NCBI RefSeq assembly: GCF_006151805.1
Contig: NZ_VDDA01000025.1
Span: 1 to 59,889 of the forward strand
Direction: 5' to 3'
Origin: Methylobacterium terricola
GTDB lineage: Bacteria; Pseudomonadota; Alphaproteobacteria; Rhizobiales; Beijerinckiaceae
Length of the DNA stretch: 59,889 bases
Positions 24,430 through 33,537 of this stretch are shown here, one piece after another; position 1 is the stretch's first letter; each line of letters starts with the position of its first letter. Made by a program: the position numbers and the translations under genes. Under the pieces are notes generated by a model that was not told where the DNA came from, did not search any database, and saw nothing but the letters and a program-made list of their open reading frames with translations.

Positions 24430-25766
24430 GCCAGGCGGATGCCGGGTTCTGCCGCGATTGCGGCGCGACCGCGCCGGCCGCCGGCGCCCCGCGCTGCCGG
24501 GCCTGCGGCTCGCCGCGCCTCGTCGCTCATCCGGAGCGCGACGCCCTCGCCATCGCGCATGTCGATTGCGACGCGTTCTACGCCGCGGTCGAGAAGCGCG
24601 ACGACCCGTCCTTGCGCGACAGGCCGCTGATCATCGGCGGGGGCAAGCGCGGGGTGGTGGCGACCGCCTGCTACATCGCGCGGATCCGGGGCGTCCATTC
24701 GGCGATGCCGATGTACCGCGCCCTGGAGGCCTGCCCGGACGCGGTGGTGCTGCGGCCCGACATGGAGAAATACGCCCGGGTCGGCCGGGAGGTGCGGGCG
24801 ATGATGCAGGAGCTGACGCCCCTGGTCGAGCCCGTCTCGATCGACGAGGCGTTCCTCGACCTCTCGGGCACCGAGCGGCTGCACGGCGCCTCGCCCGCCG
24901 TGACGCTGGCGCGCTTCGCCCGCCGGGTCGAGGCCGAGATCGGCATCACCGTCTCGGTCGGGCTCGCCCCCAACAAGTTCCTGGCCAAGATCGCCTCCGA
25001 CCTCGAGAAGCCGCGCGGCTTCTCGATCATCGGCCGGGACGAGGCCGAGGCGTTCCTGGCGCCCCGGCCGGTGCGGATCCTGCCCGGCATCGGCCAGGCC
25101 GCCGCCGAGCGCCTCGCGTCCCTCGGCATCCAGCGGATCGGCGATCTCGGCCGGGTGGCGCCGGAGCGGCTGCAGGCCGGCCTCGGGCGCGACGCCGCCC
25201 GGCTGCGCGCGCTCGCCCGCGGCGAGGATCCACGCCGGGTGCAGCCGATCCGCGAGACGAAGAGCGTGTCGGGCGAGACCACCTTCGCGGAGGACCTGCG
25301 CGCCTTCGAGGCCCTGCGGCCGATCCTGTGGCAGCTCTGCGAGAAGGTCGCGCGGCGGCTGAAGCGGGCGGAGCTCGCCGCCGGCAGCGTCACGCTGAAG
25401 CTCAAGGACCGGGAGTTCCGCCTGCGCACCCGCACCCGCTCGGGGTTGGCGCCGACGCAGGTCGCCGAGCGGCTGTTTCGCCCGGCCGAGGCGCTGCTGC
25501 GCGAGGCCTGCGACGGCACCGCCTACCGGCTGATCGGGATCGGCGCCGGCGACCTGTGCGGCGCGGCCCATGCCGACCGGGGCGACCTCGCCGACGTCTC
25601 GGCGGTCCGCGACGCCAGCCGGGCGGCGGCGATCGATGCCTTGCGCGACCGCTTCGGTGCAGCCGCGGTGCAGCGCGGCCTCGGCTTCACCCCGCAGGGC
25701 GAGGGTGGGCCGGGCTCCGGCAAGCAGGGGCCGGTCCCGGGGACGGCGAAGCGGGAGCCCCGCTGA
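24426..25766 (+). CDS. dinB: DNA polymerase IV (Y-family translesion polymerase) with N-terminal zinc ribbon
   Basis: 446-aa error-prone translesion polymerase. A short N-terminal extension carries CRDCG ... CRACG, a four-Cys ribbon (residues about 8-28) not found in E. coli DinB. Then the palm motif AHVDCDAFYAAVE, the catalytic SIDEAFLDLS, fingers, LPGIGQAAAERL helix-hairpin-helix thumb, and the little-finger domain. The C-terminal tail is Gly/Lys-rich and ends without an obvious canonical clamp motif. The GTG at 24426 is the likely start because it overlaps the previous stop by four bases. The N-terminal Cys ribbon is common in alphaproteobacterial DinB2-like proteins by my recollection. 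Confidence 0.93.
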   Translation: MSQADAGFCRDCGATAPAAGAPRCRACGSPRLVAHPERDALAIAHVDCDAFYAAVEKRDDPSLRDRPLIIGGGKRGVVATACYIARIRGVHSAMPMYRALEACPDAVVLRPDMEKYARVGREVRAMMQELTPLVEPVSIDEAFLDLSGTERLHGASPAVTLARFARRVEAEIGITVSVGLAPNKFLAKIASDLEKPRGFSIIGRDEAEAFLAPRPVRILPGIGQAAAERLASLGIQRIGDLGRVAPERLQAGLGRDAARLRALARGEDPRRVQPIRETKSVSGETTFAEDLRAFEALRPILWQLCEKVARRLKRAELAAGSVTLKLKDREFRLRTRTRSGLAPTQVAERLFRPAEALLREACDGTAYRLIGIGAGDLCGAAHADRGDLADVSAVRDASRAAAIDALRDRFGAAAVQRGLGFTPQGEGGPGSGKQGPVPGTAKREPR

Positions 25767-25794
25767 CGGTCGGCCACCGCTTCCCCTCCGGACC

Positions 25795-26700
25795 CTATTT
25801 GCAGTCCTTGCTCTCCGGCATGAGGTCGATGCGCGACAGCTCGCCCTTGAGCGAGAACTCGCCGTAATCGAGGCGCAGCGCCCCGCTCACGCCGTTCTCG
25901 TAGAGGTCGAAGGCGAGGACGTAGACCGGGGTGCGCTCCCCCTCGCCCGGCGAGAAGTAGCTCAGCGTCACCGGCCAGTGCGGCATCGCCGCCATCGCCC
26001 CCTGGCGCAGCGGCGCCTCGACCGGTGCAGTGGCGGCCTTCGCGTCCGGCTTGGACAGATCGGGCTTGGCCAGATCGGGCTTGGCCAAATCGGGCTTGGC
26101 CAGATCGGGCTTGGCCGTGTCGGCGGCGATGGCGCGCTGCGGACCGATCACCGCCAGGGTATCGTAGACCTTGCGGCCGTCATCCGAGCCGTCGAATACC
26201 TTGACGGCGACGGTGGATTGCCCGGCCCGGGCGGCCTCGATCAGCCGTCGCATGTGGGCGGCGGGAAACAGCACCTCCCCAGCCACCGCCATCTCCCCGC
26301 GCTTGGGCTGCTTGAGGGTGATGTCGACGCCCTTGTCGCCGCGCTCGGCGTTGCCGTCGACCGGTGCCGCGGCCTTGCCGTTGAGGTCGGACTGGGTGCG
26401 GAAGCGGAAGCTGCGCCCGTCGCCGCTCTCGAAAGTGGTGTTGCGCAGGTCGGAGGTGCGGCTGCCGCTCTCCGAGCTCTCCAGAACCGTCACCTGCCGG
26501 TATTGCAGCGCGAAGCCCTTGCAGGAATCCCCGGTGAAATCGAACACGATCCGGCCGCGGGCCCCTTCGACCGCGCGGGTGCCGGAGCTGCCGGACAGGG
26601 ACAGGTCGTAGACGGCGCGATGGGGTGCGAGATGCACGGCCTCGGCCGCCAGGGCGGGCGACGAGAGCGCGAGCAGGACGCACGCGAGGAGTGATCGCAT
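25795..26700 (-). CDS. eipB: EipB-family envelope integrity protein (DUF1849), with a pentapeptide repeat
   Basis: 301-aa periplasmic protein with a signal peptide (MRSLLACVLLALSSPALAAE). The conserved DUF1849 start LAPHRAVYDLSLSGSSG leads into a beta-spiral domain. In Brucella, EipB is a spiral beta-barrel required for envelope integrity, with a disulfide. Here Cys appears at SCKGF and at the C-terminal end (SKDCK). An unusual feature is an insert of four-plus copies of AKPDL (about residues 195-217) encoded by a 15-bp tandem repeat. GGGAG lies 5 nt before the ATG at 26700. It is convergent with dinB. Confidence 0.9.
   Translation of the reverse strand: MRSLLACVLLALSSPALAAEAVHLAPHRAVYDLSLSGSSGTRAVEGARGRIVFDFTGDSCKGFALQYRQVTVLESSESGSRTSDLRNTTFESGDGRSFRFRTQSDLNGKAAAPVDGNAERGDKGVDITLKQPKRGEMAVAGEVLFPAAHMRRLIEAARAGQSTVAVKVFDGSDDGRKVYDTLAVIGPQRAIAADTAKPDLAKPDLAKPDLAKPDLSKPDAKAATAPVEAPLRQGAMAAMPHWPVTLSYFSPGEGERTPVYVLAFDLYENGVSGALRLDYGEFSLKGELSRIDLMPESKDCK
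26049..26117 (-). repeat. 15-bp tandem repeat inside eipB (AKPDL)n
   Basis: About four and a half near-identical 15-bp units (GATCGGGCTTGGCCA on the plus strand), each encoding AKPDL. One unit has an A for G change and the last encodes SKPD. Such perfect in-frame repeats can change copy number by slippage. Confidence 0.9.
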
Positions 26701-27241
26701 GAGGTCTCCCGGGGCGGCCGTGGGTGATGGCGTCGGCCCTGTTGGCCGTCTCAAGATAGGTCCCGCCCCGGTTCCCGGCAACGTGCCGCCGGTGCCGGGA
26801 GCGCGCCCGCCGTGGCGATAAGGCCACGCTTGCCCAAACACCGTGAATTCAACCAATGGTTGTGTCGCCCCAGAAGGGCGGCGCGGCGGCGCGCCGCCCC
26901 GTGCCGGACGGCCGCGAAATCCGGTCAAACACGGCGCAACATGCTCAGAGCAATGACTATTTTTCGTCCTCCGCCGGTGCCGCACGGCACAACGGAGCCC
27001 CTCGTCGGCACAACCGAGACGGGTCGTGCCGCCCGCTCCGCCGCGGGGAAAAACCGCCTCGGGGGGGCCCGGACTCTTGCGCGGGTGTTAGGCCGTCCTG
27101 TAGGTTCACCCCCGTCGCCACCGCCCGAGGCGTGGCGGCGATCACCAGCAGGATCGGACGGACTGAACGCGCGGTCGAACGGCTGACCGCTCGCGTCCGC
27201 ACGTCGATTCCATGGGTGATGTCGGGGGAGTGGAGGCGGCG
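26701..27241. other. Intergenic region upstream of gcrA and eipB (541 bp)
   Basis: Divergent control region with no credible gene. A GANTC site (CcrM methylation type, GATTC at 27206-27210) lies about 32 nt before the gcrA start. I see no certain promoter boxes. Confidence 0.5.
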
Positions 27242-27769
27242 ATGACGGATGCGGGCCCGGGCTGGACGAAGGAGCGTGTCGAGCTTCTCAAGCGGCTGTG
27301 GAGCGACGGCCGGAGCGCCAGCCAGATCGCGGCCGAGATCGGCGGCGTGTCCCGCAACGCGGTCATTGGCAAGGTCCACCGGCTCGGCCTCGCCGGCCGG
27401 GTCCTGAAGACCAATGGCGCCGCGTCGACCGCCGGCCGCCGTGGCCGGGGCGACGCCGATGCACCGGACGCCCCCATCACCGAGGCACCGTCCATGCTGG
27501 CGCCGGCGCCGCCGGCCCTCGCCCTGGTCCAGGCTCAGTCCGACCCCACCTCCGACTCCGTCGCCCTGCCGGAGAGCGCCCGCGTCACCATCATGGAGCT
27601 GCGGGAATTCATGTGCCGCTGGCCGATGGGCGACCCGTCCACGCCGGATTTCCGCTTCTGCGGCGACCGCGCGATCACCGGCCTGCCCTACTGCACCCAT
27701 CACAGCCGCATCGCCTACCAGCCCGCCGCCGAGCGCAAGCGCGACCGCAGGGCCGTCGGCTTCCGCTGA
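27242..27769 (+). CDS. gcrA: Cell-cycle regulator GcrA
   Basis: 175-aa alphaproteobacterial transcription factor that associates with sigma-70 and senses CcrM methylation of GANTC sites. The N-terminal helix-turn-helix reads WTKERVELLKRLWSDGRSA and GGVSRNAVIGKVHRLGL. A Pro/Ala linker follows, then a conserved C-terminal sigma-interacting domain with CRWPMGDP, FCGDRA and LPYCTHH. The ATG at 27242 is chosen because GGAG lies 6 nt upstream. An in-frame ATG at 27212 would add ten residues. It ends at a strong hairpin and is convergent with phoB. Confidence 0.96.
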   Translation: MTDAGPGWTKERVELLKRLWSDGRSASQIAAEIGGVSRNAVIGKVHRLGLAGRVLKTNGAASTAGRRGRGDADAPDAPITEAPSMLAPAPPALALVQAQSDPTSDSVALPESARVTIMELREFMCRWPMGDPSTPDFRFCGDRAITGLPYCTHHSRIAYQPAAERKRDRRAVGFR

Positions 27770-27777
27770 GGCCGCGG

Positions 27778-27808
27778 CATCGGGAGCGGCGGCCCGCCGC
27801 TTCCGATG
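27778..27808 (+). terminator. Hairpin terminator after gcrA
   Basis: Inverted repeat CATCGGGAGCGGCGG / CCGCCGCTTCCGATG with one mismatch, beginning 8 nt past the gcrA stop. The tip probably opens to a GGCCCG-like loop. No U-run. Confidence 0.7.
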
Positions 27809-27975
27809 GCTTGACGTTATCGCTCAAATCCTAACGATTCCTGTCCGGCGGCCGCGGCCGGACGGATCCTGCGACGCGGCGGCGGCGGACCGGCTCGACC
27901 ATCCTGACGGAGGCGGCCCAGGAACGGCAGCGGATGCGCCGGTCCCGAAGCGGCCCCGGCGAGCGTTCCGATGCC

Positions 27976-28677
27976 TCACGCATCCGGCGCGAACATCTCG
28001 TCGAAGGAATAGCCGGAGCCGCGTACGGTGCGGATCGGGTCGTTGTCGCGGCCACGGTTGATCGCCTTGCGCAGGCGGCCGATATGCACGTCGACGGTGC
28101 GCTCATCGATATAGACGTCGTGGCCCCAGACGCCGTCGAGGAGCTGCTCGCGCGAGAAGACGCGGCCCGGGCTCTGCATCAGGAATTCGAGCAGCTTGAA
28201 CTCGGTCGGGCCGAGATGCAGCTCGCGGCCGTCGCGGCGGACGCGGTGGCTGACCCGGTCGAGCTCGATGTCGCCGGCGACCAGCAGGTCGGCGACGTGG
28301 GCGGGCTTGGCGCGGCGCAGGAGCGCGCGGACCCGCGCCAGCAGCTCCGGCACCGAGAACGGCTTGACGATGTAGTCGTCGGCGCCGGTGGCGAGCCCCC
28401 GCACCCGGTCGCCCTCCTCGCCCCGCGCCGTGAGCATGATGACCGGCAGCCGCTCGGTCTCCCGGCGGGCGCGGATGCGCCGGCACAGTTCGATGCCGGA
28501 CAGGCCGGGCATCATCCAGTCGAGGAGGACGAGGTCGGGCACCTGCTCGCGCAGGCGGAGATCCGCCTCGTCGCCGCGGGCGACGGCGTCGACCTCGAAG
28601 CCCTCGGCCTCGAGGTTGTAGCGCAGGAGGAGGGTGAGGGCTTCCTCGTCCTCGACGATCAGGATGCGGGTACTCAT
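27976..28677 (-). CDS. phoB: Phosphate regulon response regulator PhoB
   Basis: 233-aa OmpR-type regulator. The receiver domain has the acidic pair in ILIVEDEEALT, phospho-Asp in LVLLDWMMPGLSG, and Lys in IVKPFSVPELL. The winged-helix DNA-binding domain (about 135-230) shows VWGHDVYIDERTVDVHIGRLRKAI shortened to its core DERTVDVHIGRLRKA. It activates Pho-box promoters under phosphate limitation. Last gene of the pstSCAB-phoU-phoB operon, 70 bp after phoU. No phoR lies in the window. Confidence 0.96.
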   Translation of the reverse strand: MSTRILIVEDEEALTLLLRYNLEAEGFEVDAVARGDEADLRLREQVPDLVLLDWMMPGLSGIELCRRIRARRETERLPVIMLTARGEEGDRVRGLATGADDYIVKPFSVPELLARVRALLRRAKPAHVADLLVAGDIELDRVSHRVRRDGRELHLGPTEFKLLEFLMQSPGRVFSREQLLDGVWGHDVYIDERTVDVHIGRLRKAINRGRDNDPIRTVRGSGYSFDEMFAPDA

Positions 28678-28748
28678 TGCGGGTACTTCAGGCAGGGATC
28701 ACGGGTGGGGCCCGCCGGGCATCGCGAGCCCGCGCGGGCGTGTCGCCC

Positions 28749-29468
28749 TCAGGCCTCGGGCGGGGTGTCGAGGGTGGCGAAGCTCGAGCGGTCGTTCTTG
28801 GGACGATCGGTCGTCAGCGTCTCGCCGGTGGCGAGGTAGTGGATCGTCTCGGCGATGTTGGTGGTGTGGTCGCCGATGCGCTCGACGTTCTTGGCGCAGA
28901 ACAAGAGGTGCGTGCAGAACGTGATGTTGCGCGGATCCTCCATCATGTAGGTCAGCAGCTCGCGGAAGAGCGAGGTGTAGAGCGCGTCGATGCCGCCGTC
29001 CCGGGCCCAGACGTCGAGGGCCGCGACGGTATCCTGGGTGGCATAGGCGTCGAGCACGTCCTTGAGCTGGGCCTGGACCAGCTCGTTCATGTGCTCCACG
29101 CCGACGACGATCTTCTGCAATTGTACCTGGTCGCTGATCGCGACGACGCGCTTGGCGACGTTCTTGGCAAGATCGCCGATGCGCTCGAGATCGCCGGAGA
29201 CGCGGATCGCCGAGATCGTCTCGCGCAGGTCGATCGCCATCGGCTGGCGCCGGGCGATCAGCAGGATCGCCTTCTCCTCGATCTCGCGCTGCAACCCGTC
29301 GAGGCGCTGGTCCACGGCGATCACCGCCTGGGCGAGGCCGGCATCGCGGCGCAGCAGCGCCTGGCCGGAATCGGCCACCATCTTCTCGGCGATGCCGCCC
29401 ATCTCGGCGATGCTGCGCCGAAGGTTCTGCAGTTCCTGATCGTAGGAGCTGACGATGTGACCCGACAT
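28749..29468 (-). CDS. phoU: Phosphate transport system regulator PhoU
   Basis: 239-aa protein made of two repeated PhoU helical bundles with metal-binding E/DxxxD motifs (for example ERIGDLAKNVAKR and VERIGDHTTNIAETI). It is a negative regulator linking the Pst transporter to PhoR/PhoB. ATG at 29468 (MSGHIVSSYDQEL). Lies between pstB and phoB on the same strand. Confidence 0.95.
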   Translation of the reverse strand: MSGHIVSSYDQELQNLRRSIAEMGGIAEKMVADSGQALLRRDAGLAQAVIAVDQRLDGLQREIEEKAILLIARRQPMAIDLRETISAIRVSGDLERIGDLAKNVAKRVVAISDQVQLQKIVVGVEHMNELVQAQLKDVLDAYATQDTVAALDVWARDGGIDALYTSLFRELLTYMMEDPRNITFCTHLLFCAKNVERIGDHTTNIAETIHYLATGETLTTDRPKNDRSSFATLDTPPEA

Positions 29469-29554
29469 GAGGTGAGCCTCCCCGCGCTGAGGTGGAGCGT
29501 ATGGCGGACGCCGGCCCGGCGAGGCCTGGGCCGGCGGAACGATGGCGTGGCGCC

Positions 29555-30367
29555 TCAGCCGAACCGGCCGGTGATGTAGTCCTGGGTCTGGCGCTTCGTC
29601 GGATTCATGAACAGCCGGTTGGTCGGACCGTACTCGACCAGCTCGCCGAGATACATGAAGGCGGTGAACTGCGAGATGCGGGCCGCCTGCTGCATGTTGT
29701 GGGTGACGATGGCGATGGTGAACTCAGCCCGCAGCTGCTCGATCAGCTCCTCGATGCGGCCGGTCGAGATCGGGTCGAGGGCCGAGGTCGGCTCGTCGAA
29801 CAGGATCACCTCCGGGCGCTGCGCCACCGTGCGGGCGATGCAGAGGCGCTGCTGCTGGCCGCCGGACAGGCCCATGCCGGATTGCTTCAGCTTGTCCTTC
29901 ACCTCGTCCCACAGCGCCCCCTTGCGCAGGGCCTCCTCGACGCGGTTGTCGAGATCGGCCTTGCCGAGGCGCTCGTAGAGCCGGATGCCGAAGGCGATGT
30001 TGTCGTAGATCGACATCGGGAACGGGGTCGGCTTCTGGAACACCATGCCGACCCGGGCGCGCAGCTCGTTGAGGTCGATCGAGGGATCCAGGATGTTGCG
30101 GCCGTCGAGCAGGATCTCGCCCTCGGCGCGCTGCTCCGGGTAGAGGCTGTAGATGCGGTTGAAGGTGCGCAGCAACGTCGACTTGCCGCAGCCCGACGGC
30201 CCGATCAGCGCCGTGACCTGGCGGTCGAGGAAGTTGAGGTTGATGTTCTTCAGGCCCTTGAAGTCGCCGTAGTAGAAGCTGAGGTCCTTCACGGCGAGGC
30301 GGATCGCGGCGGATTCGTCGGCCGTGCTCTGGCCCACGACCGGCGCGGCGGTGGCGGTGGCGCTCAT
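29555..30367 (-). CDS. pstB: Phosphate ABC transporter ATP-binding protein PstB
   Basis: 270-aa ATPase of the high-affinity phosphate importer. Walker A GPSGCGKST, Q-loop MVFQKPTPFPMS, signature LSGGQQQRLCIAR, Walker B VILFDEPTSALD, H-loop IVTHNMQQA. Standard PstB length with a short N-terminal Ala/Val extension. 22 bp separate its start from the end of pstA. Confidence 0.97.
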   Translation of the reverse strand: MSATATAAPVVGQSTADESAAIRLAVKDLSFYYGDFKGLKNINLNFLDRQVTALIGPSGCGKSTLLRTFNRIYSLYPEQRAEGEILLDGRNILDPSIDLNELRARVGMVFQKPTPFPMSIYDNIAFGIRLYERLGKADLDNRVEEALRKGALWDEVKDKLKQSGMGLSGGQQQRLCIARTVAQRPEVILFDEPTSALDPISTGRIEELIEQLRAEFTIAIVTHNMQQAARISQFTAFMYLGELVEYGPTNRLFMNPTKRQTQDYITGRFG

Positions 30368-30389
30368 CGGTGTGTCTCCAGGATGCGGA

Positions 30390-31307
30390 TCAGCGCCCCT
30401 TCGGGCCGCTCAGGACGAGGCGGGCCACGATCGACAGGCCCAGGATGGTGACGGTGATGAGGAGCGCGCCGGCCCAGGCCAGCTGGCGCCAGTTCTCGTA
30501 GGGCGACAGGGCGAACTGGTAGATCATCACCGGCAGGTTCGCGACGCCGCCCATCAGGTTCGGGCTGAACCAGGAATTGTTGTTGAGCGCGGTGAAGAGC
30601 AGCGGCGCGGTCTCGCCGGCGATGCGGGCGAGCGCCAGCAGCACGCCGGTGACGATGCCCGACTGCGCCGCCCGCCAGGTGACGCTGCGGATCACGATCG
30701 ATGTCGGCGCGCCCAGCGCCGCGCCGGCCTCGCGCAGGGTGCCGGGCACCAGGCGCAGCATGTCCTCGGTGGTGCGCACGATCACCGGGGTGGCGATGAT
30801 GGCGAGCGCGACGCCGCCGGCCCAACCCGAATAGCCGCCCATCGGCCGCACCATCAGGGTGTAGACGAACAGGCCGATCAGGATCGAGGGCGCCGAGAGC
30901 AGGATGTCGTTGAGGAAGCGGATCAGGTTGGCGAGGTGCGAGGTGCGGCCGTACTCGGCGAGGTAGGTGCCGGCGAGCACGCCGACCGGCGTCGCCACCA
31001 CGATGCCGAGCGCCGTCATCACCAGGCTGCCGAGGATCGCGTTGGCGATGCCGCCGCCCTCGGAGCCGGGACCGGGCGTGACCTGGGTGAACAGGGCCGG
31101 CGAGAAGCCCTGCACGCCCTGGATGATGAGCATCAGCAGGATCGAGCCGAGCACGACGGCGCCGAGCACGGTGGCGGCCGTGCAGGCGACGATCAGGAGC
31201 TTGTCGGCCGAGCGCCGGCTGGCGCGGACCCGGCCCCATTCCGCGGGGGCGGTGCGGGTGGGGGCGGGCGGGGCCGGCCTTGCGACCGCGGCGGGGGAGG
31301 CGTTCAT
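30390..31307 (-). CDS. pstA: Phosphate ABC transporter permease PstA
   Basis: 305-aa inner-membrane permease with six predicted helices and the binding-protein-dependent transport signature EAGAALGAPTSIVIRSVTW (EAA loop contacting PstB). The ATG at 31307 (MNASPAAVARP) is preceded by AGGA at 9 nt. The frame remains open far upstream inside pstC but that is a shadow. Hydrophilic N-terminal tail of about 35 residues. 26 bp after pstC. Confidence 0.96.
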   Translation of the reverse strand: MNASPAAVARPAPPAPTRTAPAEWGRVRASRRSADKLLIVACTAATVLGAVVLGSILLMLIIQGVQGFSPALFTQVTPGPGSEGGGIANAILGSLVMTALGIVVATPVGVLAGTYLAEYGRTSHLANLIRFLNDILLSAPSILIGLFVYTLMVRPMGGYSGWAGGVALAIIATPVIVRTTEDMLRLVPGTLREAGAALGAPTSIVIRSVTWRAAQSGIVTGVLLALARIAGETAPLLFTALNNNSWFSPNLMGGVANLPVMIYQFALSPYENWRQLAWAGALLITVTILGLSIVARLVLSGPKGR

Positions 31308-31333
31308 CGGGAGGCGTCCTGCGGGTGCGAAGG

Positions 31334-32308
31334 TCAGGCCACCTTCGCGCGGCGCACCAGCAGCCGGGCGACGATGAGCACGATGAAGGTGACGACGAAC
31401 AGGATGCAACCGAGCGCCATCAGGGCGTTGAGCTGCATGCCGTCGGCCTCGTTGAACTCGTTGGCGATGCGCGAGGCGATGGTCGAGCCCGGATCGAAGA
31501 TCGAGGCCGAGAGGCGGTTGGCGTTGCCGATCACGAAGGTGACCGCCATCGTCTCGCCGAGCGCCCGGCCGAGGCCCAGCATGATCGCCCCGATGATCGA
31601 GACCGAGGCCTGCGGGATCAGGACGTGGCGCACGACCTCCCAGGTGGTGCAGCCGATGCCGTAGGCGCTCTCGCGCAGGACCGTCGGGATCTGGTCGAGC
31701 ATGTCGCGGGTGATCGAGGCGACGAAGGGCACGATCATGATCGCCAGGATGATGCCGGCGGTGAGGACGCCGACGCCGGACGGCACCTGGGCGTAGAACA
31801 GGGTGCCGACGATCGGCATCCCCTCGACGAGGTTCGAGACCGGGATCTGCACGAAGCGCGCGAAGAGCGGCGCGAACACGAACAGGCCCCACATGCCGTA
31901 GATGATGCTCGGCACGGCGGCGAGCAGCTCGATCGTCATCGCGACCGGGCGGCGGGCCCAGCCGGGGCAGAGCTGGGTCAGGTAGATCGCGATGCCGAGC
32001 GAGATCGGCACGCCGATGACGAGGGCGAGCAGCGCCGAGACCAGGGTGCCGATGATGGCCACCAGGGCGCCGTACTGCTCGCGGCCGACGTTCCAGGCGC
32101 TCGAGACGAGGAAGCCGGGGCCGAATTCCCGGAAGGCCGGCCAGCCGCCATAGGCGATCGAGCCGAGGATGCCGGCCAGCACCGCGAGCACCAGCAACGC
32201 CGAGGCGAGGGCGGCACCGCGGAAGATGCGGTCGCCGAGGGGGCTGGGGCTGCGGCGGGCGACGGCGGGCCTCGCCGCCAAAGCAACGTTCTCAGACAAC
32301 GCGACCAT
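31334..32308 (-). CDS. pstC: Phosphate ABC transporter permease PstC
   Basis: 324-aa inner-membrane permease. Six helices, EAA-type loop (ESAYGIGCTTWEVVRHVLIP) and the conserved GLGRALGETMAVTFVIGNA segment shared by PstC proteins. The ATG at 32308 (MVALSENVALAA) is selected over an upstream frame start at 32404 because AAGGGA lies just before it. Sits between pstS and pstA. Confidence 0.96.
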   Translation of the reverse strand: MVALSENVALAARPAVARRSPSPLGDRIFRGAALASALLVLAVLAGILGSIAYGGWPAFREFGPGFLVSSAWNVGREQYGALVAIIGTLVSALLALVIGVPISLGIAIYLTQLCPGWARRPVAMTIELLAAVPSIIYGMWGLFVFAPLFARFVQIPVSNLVEGMPIVGTLFYAQVPSGVGVLTAGIILAIMIVPFVASITRDMLDQIPTVLRESAYGIGCTTWEVVRHVLIPQASVSIIGAIMLGLGRALGETMAVTFVIGNANRLSASIFDPGSTIASRIANEFNEADGMQLNALMALGCILFVVTFIVLIVARLLVRRAKVA

Positions 32309-32499
32309 CCGGGTTTCCCTTGGAGTGAGCGGCCTTAGCGCGCTCGGCGGATCGAGGCGAGTCGGCCGCGCCCCGGCGACCGGCCGGCGGCGGCATCCCG
32401 GCATCGCTCAAGCGCCGCGCGGGCCCGACATCCGGGCCGGCGGAGGAGGGAGGGCGGGACGATCCCGCCCTCCCGGGTTTCGGGCGTTCCGCAGCGGCG

Positions 32500-33537
32500 T
32501 CAGTTGGCGAGGACGGGCTTGCCGTCCTTGACGATCGTCTTCCACTCGTCCTCGACCTGGGTGACGACCTTCGCGGGCAGCGGCACGTAGTCGAGGGCGG
32601 TGGCCATCTGGCCGCCGCTCTTGTAGGCCCAGCGGAAGAACTTCAGCACCTCGGCGGTACGGGCGGCATCGGCCGGGTTCTTGTGGACCAGGATGAAGGT
32701 CGCGGCGGTGATCGGCCACGCCTTGGCGCCGGCCTGGTTGGTCAGCGAGATGCCGAAGCCCGGGGCGGCCTTCCAGTCGGCGTTGGCGGCGGCGGCCTGG
32801 AACGCCTCGTCGCCCGGCATCGGGTACTGGCCGTCCTTGTTCTGGATCAGCGCGACCGGCAGGTTGTTCTGCTTGGCATAGGCGTACTCGACGTAGCCGA
32901 TGGCGTTCGGGACCTGCTTGACGACCGCCGTGACGCCCTCGTTGCCCTTGCCGCCCTGGCCGGCCGGCCAGCTGACCGTGGTCGAGGCGCCGAACTCGGA
33001 CTTCCAGGCCGGCGACACGTCCGACAGGTAGGTGGTGAAGATGTTGGTGGTGCCGGACGCGTCCGACCGGTAGACCGGGGTGATCGGGGCGTCGGGGAGC
33101 TTCACGCCCTCGTTGAGCTTGGCGATCTTCGGGTCGGACCACTTCCGGATCTTGCCCTGGTAGATCTCGGCCAGGACCTCGCCGGTCAGCTTGACCTCAC
33201 CGGGCTTGATGCCCGCGATGTTCACCACCGGGACGACGCCGCCCATCACGGTCGGGAACTGGACCAGGCCGTCCTTGGCCAGGGTCTCGCCCTTCAGGGG
33301 CGCGTCGGTGGCGCCGAAATCGACGGTCTTGGCCTGGATCTGCTTGATGCCGCCGCCTGAGCCGATCGACTGGTAGTTGAGGCCGTTCCCGGTCTCCTTG
33401 CGATAGGCCTCGGCCCACTTCGAGTAGACCGGGAACGGGAAGGTGGCGCCGGCGCCGGTGATGTCGAGGGCCATCGCCGAGGTAGCGATCTGGGCGGTCG
33501 CGAGCCCGATGGCGAGCGCGTAGGAGAAGGGCTTCAC
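32500..33537 (-). CDS. pstS: Phosphate-binding periplasmic protein PstS
   Basis: 345-aa periplasmic protein with a Sec signal (MKPFSYALAIGLATAQIATS, cleavage near AMA). Phosphate-binding landmarks: ITGAGATFPFPVYSKW, SIGSGGGIKQI, DFGATDAPL and VYRSDASGTTNIF. First gene of the operon, preceded by a Pho box at 33723-33751. A 190-bp gap before pstC may allow differential expression of the binding protein. Confidence 0.97.
   Translation of the reverse strand: MKPFSYALAIGLATAQIATSAMALDITGAGATFPFPVYSKWAEAYRKETGNGLNYQSIGSGGGIKQIQAKTVDFGATDAPLKGETLAKDGLVQFPTVMGGVVPVVNIAGIKPGEVKLTGEVLAEIYQGKIRKWSDPKIAKLNEGVKLPDAPITPVYRSDASGTTNIFTTYLSDVSPAWKSEFGASTTVSWPAGQGGKGNEGVTAVVKQVPNAIGYVEYAYAKQNNLPVALIQNKDGQYPMPGDEAFQAAAANADWKAAPGFGISLTNQAGAKAWPITAATFILVHKNPADAARTAEVLKFFRWAYKSGGQMATALDYVPLPAKVVTQVEDEWKTIVKDGKPVLAN

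Noticed and set aside
30324..31664. Plus-strand frame opposite pstA/pstC
   Set aside because: Asp/Arg/His-rich shadow of transmembrane genes; pstA and pstC are unambiguous.
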